A stretch of DNA of 12,315 nt, taken from JBGVMW01 sp045125095. GTDB lineage: Bacteria; Bacillota; Clostridia; Lachnospirales; Lachnospiraceae. Below are positions 1 through 4,235 of this stretch, piece after piece. Made by a program: the position numbers and the translations under genes. The DNA lies in the NCBI GenBank assembly GCA_045125095.1, contig JBGVMW010000166.1, positions 1 through 12,315 on the forward strand, written 5' to 3'. Under the pieces are notes generated by a model, which made no database searches, was not told the origin of the DNA, and worked only from the letters and a program-made list of their open reading frames with translations. Within the stretch, counting starts at the first letter, position 1; each line of letters begins with the position of its first letter.

Positions 1-162
1 GAAAAACGTGAGACAACATCACGCAGATTCTGCAGAGCCCACAGGAATGAACTGTGGCAGGGAGACATCAAGTATGGACCGGACATCAGGCTGTCAGACG
101 GAAGGCTGATTAAGACCTATCTGTCTTCACTGATTGATGACTGGAAGCGGATGGTGGGTTAA
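1..162 (+). pseudogene. DDE-type transposase/integrase core fragment
   Basis: Frame 1 is open from the window edge to a TAA at 160-162 (53 residues). The segment around HRNELWQGDIKYGP followed by YLSSLIDD resembles the first part of an rve-type (DDE) transposase core: the Asp of 'GDIKYGP' would be the first catalytic Asp, and 'LIDD' matches the '(F/L)IDD' strand that follows. Family proteins continue well past this point, through the second Asp and the Glu. The stop shortly after 'IDDWKRMVG' therefore means the 3' part of the domain is lost. The 5' part lies outside the window. I infer a dead insertion-sequence remnant marking the edge of an accessory region. The exact IS family cannot be told from 53 residues. 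Confidence 0.6.
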
Positions 163-219
163 AAAGTAAAGAGATACTATTTGAAAAGGATATCTGGTTT
201 TATAGGGAGGTATTGTGTA

Positions 220-594
220 ATGACAGTTGGTGAATATGAGTGCATGAGAGTAAAAGAAGCCGGAGGTGAAATAATAACATATTACAAAATTCAGTCTACT
301 GGAGAATATGCTATTCAGAGAAGCTACCTGAATGAAGCTGGAGATCAGTGTGTTGTTGATAATTATATTTTGGATGAAAAAATGATTCCTCAATTTGATT
401 TATTTAGGCTGCTTGGTATATTAATAGGATTCGATGAAACAGAACCTTCAGATAGTCCTTATGGAATTGGCAATACTGATGTAATGGAAGATGCTAAGGA
501 ATTGACAGAAGAGGAATTTTTTGAAGCTATTTCAAAGGATAAAGAAGCTATATTAAAGATTATAAGAGAAACGAAAAATCCATATCGCAAATAA
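220..594 (+). CDS. hypothetical protein, 124 aa
   Basis: I do not recognise this protein. The ATG at 220 is chosen because GGGAGG at 205-210 lies 9 nt upstream. An in-frame TTG at 181 would add 13 residues but has no ribosome site. The protein starts MTVGEYECMRVKEAGG, is predicted soluble, and has an acidic C-terminal half (LTEEEFFEAISKDKE) likely to be helical. No Cys pairs, signal peptide or membrane segment are visible. It sits between a transposase remnant and a long gene-poor stretch, so it is probably an accessory gene of a mobile region. It could be an orphan cargo or immunity-like protein, but nothing in the sequence shows that. Confidence 0.6.
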   Translation: MTVGEYECMRVKEAGGEIITYYKIQSTGEYAIQRSYLNEAGDQCVVDNYILDEKMIPQFDLFRLLGILIGFDETEPSDSPYGIGNTDVMEDAKELTEEEFFEAISKDKEAILKIIRETKNPYRK

Positions 595-688
595 TAAGTT
601 GTTTTTTGGTGGAGTCTGGCTAGTCGATCAGGCGCCTTTTTCCTTTGGAAGTGGTTGTATATATGGATGTCTGTTAAATTTGGTGTGT

Positions 689-709
689 TAGCCAACCTAT
701 AGTTGGCTA
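689..709. repeat. 8-bp inverted repeat (hairpin)
   Basis: TAGCCAAC, five bases (CTATA), then GTTGGCTA form a perfect 8-bp stem. No T-run follows, so it is not a standard terminator. Its role is unknown; it could be an mRNA processing or stabilising hairpin or a protein-binding site. Confidence 0.5.
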
Positions 710-877
710 TGACCTGTAAAGTGGTGGTAAACTGAAAGGTGATTGCCATGATGACTGTAGGATTACCAGCGCATGATAAAATATCTAAGTAATATTTCGT
801 ATTGGGGGACATATCTTCAAATAGATTATTGTATACGAATAGGTTGTCAATTGGTCATCTTGTACAAATTAAAGGAC

Positions 878-891
878 AGAACGGATGTTCT
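878..891. promoter_or_regulatory. SOS (LexA/DinR) box-like operator
   Basis: AGAACGGATGTTCT contains GAAC-N4-GTTC, the core of the Gram-positive LexA (DinR) operator, with A and T completing a 5-bp dyad. It lies 8 bp upstream of the -35 hexamer of the promoter at 900-929, which serves the gene at 1098. The match is seen directly; LexA binding is inferred. A caveat is that the dyad is followed by five T residues, so it could act as a very weak 5-bp hairpin terminator instead. Confidence 0.5.
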
Positions 892-899
892 TTTTCTAC

Positions 900-929
900 T
901 TGCGTAAGCAGTCTAATTGGTACTATAAT
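900..929 (+). promoter_or_regulatory. sigma-A-type promoter for the gene at 1098
   Basis: The -35 TTGCGT (900-905) and -10 TATAAT (924-929) are separated by 18 bp. It is the best promoter match in the gap and points at the Cys-rich protein gene, leaving a leader of about 160 nt. Confidence 0.5.
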
Positions 930-1097
930 TTAACCATGATCAGCGAGAAGTATATGGTTGGTGGGCTGCTTCTGCCGTGGAATTGTATCTGCTACTGCAA
1001 TTCGTATAGGAGCCAACTGTGAACACCGATTCATCAACGGTTTTCATTCCCTTATCCGTTTGAGTGAAGAAGAAATATTCGCTTGGAGGATTGTTAG

Positions 1098-1337
1098 ATG
1101 AATAATACAGAGAAGAGAATTAGAGTTGTAACCTGCCCGGTATGCGGCAGAGTGCTTGAAAAAGCAAGAATATCATCAAAAGAGAGCTCATGTAAGTGTG
1201 GCAGTGAAGTCACTACTCTTGCAACTAAGGGATTTGTTGCAACAATTATTCATGAGCCGGGAGAGGACGAGGTGTCGTTCAATGAAAGAATACGTGGATT
1301 TCAGAAACAGTTATCAATGTTTACTGAGCTAGTATAA
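1098..1337 (+). CDS. small zinc-ribbon-like protein, 79 aa
   Basis: The start is set by TTGGAGG at 1083-1089, 8 nt before the ATG. The protein has two cysteine knuckles, CPVCG (Cys13, Cys16) and CKCG (Cys32, Cys34), spaced like a small zinc ribbon. An acidic segment (HEPGEDEVSFNERIRGF) and a hydrophobic C-terminus follow. No enzyme motif is seen. Such mini zinc ribbons often bind nucleic acid or a partner protein, but that is family knowledge and not shown here. The gene stands alone behind its own promoter and an SOS-like box, so DNA-damage control is a testable inference. I do not recognise a named family. Confidence 0.7.
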   Translation: MNNTEKRIRVVTCPVCGRVLEKARISSKESSCKCGSEVTTLATKGFVATIIHEPGEDEVSFNERIRGFQKQLSMFTELV

Positions 1338-1524
1338 ATCCCAACTAATTTCATACAGTGAGATAGCCAGTGGTCAAGATGGAATGATCCTGAATCATAT
1401 GGTCGCACTGACTATCAAAAGTTATGCTAGAAACTGAACTTGACGAAGCATTGAGTTCCAGGCTCATAGAAGTCTGATTGGCAAAAGATGCTTGTAACAT
1501 TATGAGAGTCTGCAAAACGGAAAT
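1338..1524. other. 187-bp gap, no supported gene
   Basis: Short protein-like stretches appear in different frames (for example RWNDPESYGRTDYQKL near 1377-1424, and a 17-codon frame starting at the ATG at 1423), each quickly stopped. This could be the decayed end of an old gene or chance. No promoter or terminator of note is seen. Confidence 0.3.
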
Positions 1525-1644
1525 ATGACAAATAATTCATTAGGAACAAGAATCAAAGAAAAGAGAAATGAGACAGGTTTATCACAGGAGTATTTTGCAG
1601 AGCTGCTTGGAGTATGTAGATCATCAGTGTTTATTGTAAAATAG
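1525..1644 (+). pseudogene. XRE-family helix-turn-helix repressor, N-terminal fragment
   Basis: The 39-codon frame starts MTNNSLGTRIKEKRNETGLS and runs on through QEYFAELLGVCRSSV. This is the first half of an HTH_3 (Cro/CI) fold: 'LGxRIKEKRxExGLSQExFAELLGVxRSSV'. An intact protein would go on with a 'SKWExG' turn and a C-terminal part. Here the homology ends at about residue 35 (base 1629), exactly where the 38-bp palindrome begins, and the frame runs through four palindrome codons to TAG. The ribosome site is poor. I infer a phage or mobile-element repressor broken by a rearrangement at the palindrome. Confidence 0.6.
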
Positions 1645-1665
1645 AATTCTATTTTACAATAAACA
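1628..1665. repeat. perfect 38-bp palindrome centred on GAATTC
   Basis: The left half is TGTTTATTGTAAAATAGAA and the right half is its exact reverse complement, with no spacer; the centre is between 1646 and 1647. The flanking bases (G1627, A1666) do not pair. It is AT-rich and without a T-run on either side, so it is not a normal terminator. It starts at the point where the XRE fragment loses homology, about 75 bp upstream of the promoter for the candidate RNA. Confidence 0.9.
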
Positions 1666-1739
1666 AATCAAATAATTAAAGCGTAGAAGATAAGTGATTT
1701 GGGATAGGTATTTTTATTGTGATTTATTAGCAGAAGTTA

Positions 1740-1768
1740 TTGCTTTTTAAACAAATTTCTGTTATTAT
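1740..1768 (+). promoter_or_regulatory. promoter for the candidate structured RNA
   Basis: TTGCTT (1740-1745), a 17-bp spacer and TATTAT (1763-1768) form a good vegetative promoter. Transcription would start near 1775, just before the structured segment. Confidence 0.55.
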
Positions 1769-1774
1769 TTAATT

Positions 1775-1924
1775 GAACAAAGAAGGTCGTGGTCGTTCGG
1801 CTCACGATTGGAGTTCCCAAATGAGAGTTGGTTCGCTCTCCCGAATAGGCTGTAGAGTTGAAAAACAAGGAACCATACAAAAGAAGTATTTGTGCTCCTG
1901 ATTTTGTATCAGGAGCATTTTTCT
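1775..1924 (+). ncRNA. candidate structured RNA, about 150 nt, upstream of a BECR nuclease gene
   Basis: The segment lies between a promoter and a strong intrinsic terminator and has no reading frame of note, so a discrete short transcript is expected. Hand folding gives stem A (1785-1791 with 1803-1809, seven pairs including G-U) and stem B (GAGAG 1823-1827 with CTCTC 1836-1840). Six loop bases of stem B, TGGTTC (1829-1834), are complementary to GAACCA at 1870-1875, giving classical H-type pseudoknot geometry (1-nt first loop, 6-bp second stem). The competing pairing GTTCC (1813-1817) with GGAAC (1869-1873) is also possible. RNA antitoxins of type III systems fold into pseudoknots and lie just upstream of a terminator and a toxin gene, as here; however, no tandem repeats of the usual kind are seen. 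A cis-acting leader or unrelated small RNA remains possible. Ends are approximate. Confidence 0.45.
1893..1922 (+). terminator. intrinsic terminator between RNA and nuclease gene
   Basis: TGCTCCTGAT and ATCAGGAGCA form a perfect 10-bp stem with a TTTGT loop, followed by TTTTT. It ends 22 bp before the nuclease ATG, so most transcripts should stop before the gene and read-through would set nuclease level. Confidence 0.9.
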
Positions 1925-1944
1925 TATAAGTATACGGAGTTATT

Positions 1945-2529
1945 ATGAATGATTTACTGGCAAAATATAATGATTATATTCGACTGAAAAACTGTAGAGT
2001 AGAATATCTGTTAACAAATGGAATGATTATTGATTTCACGTATAAAGAAGAAAACTTTGTACATCTATTAGGATTGCACAAATTAGAAGATATTCAGCTT
2101 ATTCAATTATTTAATGATAAAAATAATAAAAAGGTACAAACGAAGTATATTATTAGTCGTATTAAGAAAGAAAAATTTACAGATGCTATGGTGAAAGCGA
2201 GTGTATTTTATCAGGATATTGCGTCTCGGTACGAAAGCTTTTCTTATGAGAGTTTAACAACATTAACATACACAGATGCGATCATAGACTTTAACCCCTC
2301 TCTGATTAATTCAAAAATTAAGAGTGATTATCTGCTTTTTGAGGAAAAGAAAAATAGTGAATATAATCACCTCGGTATAGCTGTCGATGCTGCCACCCAA
2401 AAGAGATACATAGAAACATTCTTTCATCAATCATCAGATATGTATATTAGGGGACAACAAATTGTAAAGGTGAAGAGTTTTACACTATATACTCCAGATA
2501 ATCAAATAATAGTAAGTGATTCATTTTAA
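1945..2529 (+). CDS. PBECR4-like (BECR-fold) RNase toxin candidate, 194 aa
   Basis: The ATG follows CGGAG (1935-1939) by 5 nt. The signature NFVHLLGLHKLEDI at residues 38-50, the later KSDYLLFEEKK segment, and the C-terminal FFHQSSDMYIRGQQIVKVK resemble PBECR4 proteins (phage Barnase-EndoU-ColicinE5/D-RelE-like nuclease 4). His40 and His45 in the signature are candidate active-site residues, by inference. No signal peptide or membrane helix is seen, so a cytosolic RNase acting on cell RNA is expected if the assignment holds. There is no protein antitoxin gene next to it: upstream are a terminator and a structured RNA, downstream its own terminator at 2532. Expression from the upstream promoter would need read-through. 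The assignment rests on remembered family patterns, not a search; the toxin role is inferred. Confidence 0.6.
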   Translation: MNDLLAKYNDYIRLKNCRVEYLLTNGMIIDFTYKEENFVHLLGLHKLEDIQLIQLFNDKNNKKVQTKYIISRIKKEKFTDAMVKASVFYQDIASRYESFSYESLTTLTYTDAIIDFNPSLINSKIKSDYLLFEEKKNSEYNHLGIAVDAATQKRYIETFFHQSSDMYIRGQQIVKVKSFTLYTPDNQIIVSDSF

Positions 2530-2531
2530 AT

Positions 2532-2571
2532 AATAGTTCTGCATTACAATAAAGCGGCAGAACTATTTTTT
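2532..2571 (+). terminator. intrinsic terminator after the nuclease gene
   Basis: AATAGTTCTGC (2532-2542) and GCAGAACTATT (2557-2567) form a perfect 11-bp stem with a 14-nt loop and a following T-run. It starts 3 bp after the nuclease stop codon and isolates the RNA/nuclease unit from downstream genes. Confidence 0.85.
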
Positions 2572-2758
2572 ATTGCTAAGATTTGGTGTGTGCAATCTGA
2601 TAATTCTGATTTAACAAAAAGTCTATTCCCACGATATCGCAAGTCTATTCTTTGGGGAACGACTTCATCCATAGAAAGCCGTAGAATAATACTTGTAAGA
2701 AATAAGCAACCGGTTAGCTTTTCCTTGCATCGATAAATCACTAAGTATGGAGGAAACG

Positions 2759-3040
2759 ATGGCAACGAAAGCAAATATAATTAAAGTATATGCGCAGGCG
2801 GATTCAACCAAGAAGGTAGACATTATTATCAGATATTATCCGAATTTCATGGGAATCGTTGAAAGCTACACTGACGATCTCAGGTATATGATTGAAAACA
2901 AAAAAGCTTTTAACAGACAAGCTAGTCGTGGAGAACTGGGAGTCAGAGTTCAGGCTAAAGGAGATCATAGTGATATTACCGGCAACAGTGCAGTTGCCAG
3001 TGTGATGACCAGAGAGGCACTTGTAGCTTGTGATTTTTGA
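2759..3040 (+). CDS. hypothetical protein, 93 aa, possibly a truncated sigma-like regulator
   Basis: GGAGG (2749-2753) sits 5 nt before the ATG at 2759; an ATG at 2747 overlaps the ribosome site and is less likely. The sequence MATKANIIKVYAQ, then FMGIVESYTDDLRYMIENKKAF and RGELGVRVQAKGDHSD, ends abruptly at VACDF. It recalls the N-terminal part of longer phage or mobile-element proteins with a sigma-like C-terminal helix-turn-helix, and the sudden end suggests loss of that part. This is a weak resemblance from memory; the gene could equally be complete. The 175 bp upstream hold only a 10-nt direct repeat (AAGTCTATTC at 2619 and 2641). Confidence 0.5.
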   Translation: MATKANIIKVYAQADSTKKVDIIIRYYPNFMGIVESYTDDLRYMIENKKAFNRQASRGELGVRVQAKGDHSDITGNSAVASVMTREALVACDF

Positions 3041-3070
3041 TTTTGATAGATTTGTTGTTCATTACATAAA

Positions 3071-3123
3071 TGTGACTAAAACACTTGCAACTATGTCACG
3101 AAAAATATACAATAATCGTGACA
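3071..3123 (+). promoter_or_regulatory. promoter with paired operator half-sites for the DUF6088 gene
   Basis: The -35 TTGCAA (3085-3090), 17-bp spacer and -10 TACAAT (3108-3113) make a strong promoter. TGTCACG (3094-3100, in the spacer) and CGTGACA (3117-3123, just after the -10) form a perfect 7-bp inverted repeat 16 bp apart, bracketing the -10. A third half-site-like TGTGAC lies at 3071-3076. AbiEi-type antitoxins are known to repress their own promoter through inverted repeats, so this is probably the autoregulatory operator of the gene at 3142. A ribosome site AAGGAG (3128-3133) follows. Confidence 0.65.
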
Positions 3124-3141
3124 AGGTAAGGAGCGTAACTC

Positions 3142-3612
3142 ATGGGTGATAGTATTTATGGGACGATAAAAAAAGAGAATAGAATTGGCAGAAGAAGGGA
3201 CTATATTTGTCACAACGGATTTTACGGATATTGCAAATGCAACAACAATAAGAAAGTATCTTGGAAGACAAGTTGAAGAAAAAAAATATTCGAAGAGTTT
3301 TGAATGGAGTATATGAGAAACCAGTATATAGTAAGTTATTAAAAGAATTCGTACCTACAAATCCAGATGCGGTAGCACATTCCATTGCAAGAAGCTTTCA
3401 TTGGACTATTGCATCGTGAAATATCGTTGATGTCAGAAATATCAATTTCAGTGGTTGAAGCAGTAAAGACATGGGGTATAGAAAGGATTGACGATAATAT
3501 TATTTGCAGTTTAAAGAATAGATTGCCGGAAAACGAAAAGAAAGAACTATTGAAGGAAACAGCAGGAGTAAGCGAGTGGGTGTGTGAAGTAATAAAAAGC
3601 GTGTGTTTATAA
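3142..3612 (+). pseudogene. DUF6088/AbiEi-family type IV antitoxin, broken
   Basis: Frame changes reveal one ancestral protein. MGDSIYGTIKK (from the ATG at 3142) continues one frame over as IELAEEGTIFVTTDF and then RKYLGRQVEEKK, then another frame over as RRVLNGVYEKPVYSKLLKEF, NPDAVAHSIARSFHWTIA, and finally from about 3410 as LHREISLMSEISISVVEAVKT to the stop at 3612. The first shift is near 3175-3182 and the second in the A/T run near 3280-3290; each equals one extra base. At about 3405-3415 the usual central part ('CGDTALNLLGLS...' in relatives, roughly 40-50 residues) is missing, apparently deleted. Family members are DNA-binding antitoxins followed by an AbiEii nucleotidyltransferase toxin; no such toxin is present. 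The next gene is instead a methyltransferase. Family assignment is from memory of motif patterns. Confidence 0.7.
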
Positions 3613-3638
3613 AAATTCGTGTAAAAAGGAGACAGTGC

Positions 3639-4235
3639 ATGGATAAATATAAAAATACAATAGATTATTATGATGCAAATGCAAAAGATTTTGTGAATGC
3701 TACTCTCAATGTAGAATTTAAAAATATGCAGGAAAAGTTTTTGCGTAAATTGCCAATACATGCGTATATACTTGATTTTGGCTGTGGTTCCGGGCGGGAT
3801 ACAAAGTATTTCTTGGAGCAGGAGTATAGCGTAGATGCAGTTGATGGTTCTAAAGAGTTATGTAAGTTAGCAAGTGAATACACAGGAATTAAAGTGACAA
3901 ATATGCTTTTTCGGGAACTGACGGAAGTGGACAAGTATGATGGCATCTGGGCATGTTCATCCATATTACATCTGCCGATTGATGAACTTACGGCTGTAAT
4001 GAAAAAGATGGTAGTTGCATTAAAGCAAAATGGAGTTATATATACATCTTTTAAATATGGAACATTTGCAGGTGAACGAAACGGAAGATTTTTTACAGAT
4101 ATGACAGAATTTACATTTGCAGAATTTATTAAAGAGATAGAGGATTTAGAAGTGGAAGAGCAGTGGACAACTTCGGATGTACGACCGGGAAGAGGTGAAG
4201 AAAAATGGCTCAATCTGATTTTGCGGAAAAGATAG
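3639..4235 (+). CDS. class I SAM-dependent methyltransferase, 198 aa
   Basis: The ATG at 3639 is preceded by AAAAAGGAG (3623-3631); an upstream in-frame ATG at 3603 overlaps the antitoxin remnant and has no ribosome site. Motif I is DFGCGSGRD (residues 46-54) for SAM binding, the acidic motif II is VDAVDGS (Asp69), and WACSSILHLP is the motif IV-like strand. The length fits small Methyltransf_11/12-type enzymes. No target-recognition domain and no DPPY/NPPY signature of DNA amino-methyltransferases is seen, so the substrate may be a small molecule, tRNA or protein rather than DNA. The 3' end overlaps the helicase gene by 31 bp, so the two are probably translationally coupled and work together. 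Specific substrate: unknown. Confidence 0.85.
   Translation: MDKYKNTIDYYDANAKDFVNATLNVEFKNMQEKFLRKLPIHAYILDFGCGSGRDTKYFLEQEYSVDAVDGSKELCKLASEYTGIKVTNMLFRELTEVDKYDGIWACSSILHLPIDELTAVMKKMVVALKQNGVIYTSFKYGTFAGERNGRFFTDMTEFTFAEFIKEIEDLEVEEQWTTSDVRPGRGEEKWLNLILRKR

Larger units (their letters stand above)
595..1097. other. 503-bp gene-poor stretch with regulatory signals
   Basis: I see no convincing gene here. It holds an 8-bp hairpin (689-709), an SOS-box-like site (878-891), a good promoter (900-929) and a roughly 165-nt leader before the gene at 1098. The leader has a possible 6-bp hairpin (GAATTG/CAATTC, near 979-1002). A 14-codon reading frame at 750-794 has AGGTGA upstream but is too short to support as a gene. 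Confidence 0.5.

Noticed and set aside
620..645. GGCGCC followed by TTTTT, considered as a terminator after the 124-aa gene
   Set aside because: No convincing stem can be drawn before the T-run.
750..794. 14-codon frame (MMTVGLPAHDKISK) with AGGTGA upstream
   Set aside because: Too short to judge; no family recognised and no promoter close by.
459..812. 117-codon minus-strand frame over the 220-594 gene and the following gap
   Set aside because: No ribosome site, unlikely composition, and it overlaps a better supported plus-strand gene.
1335..1480. Protein-like shreds in several frames (RWNDPESYGRTDYQKL; MLETELDEALSSRLIEV)
   Set aside because: Each is stopped quickly and no family could be recognised, so a decayed gene is only a guess.
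2619..2650. Two copies of AAGTCTATTC, 22 bp apart, considered as an iteron or CRISPR-like repeat
   Set aside because: Only two short copies; not enough for an array or origin.
3339..3761. 140-codon minus-strand frame across the antitoxin remnant and methyltransferase
   Set aside because: Composition rich in Ile/Phe/Ser/Cys is typical of the antisense of AT-rich genes; the plus strand explains the region.
3668..4213. 181-codon minus-strand frame opposite the methyltransferase
   Set aside because: The plus-strand frame has clear SAM-binding motifs and a ribosome site; this is its antisense.
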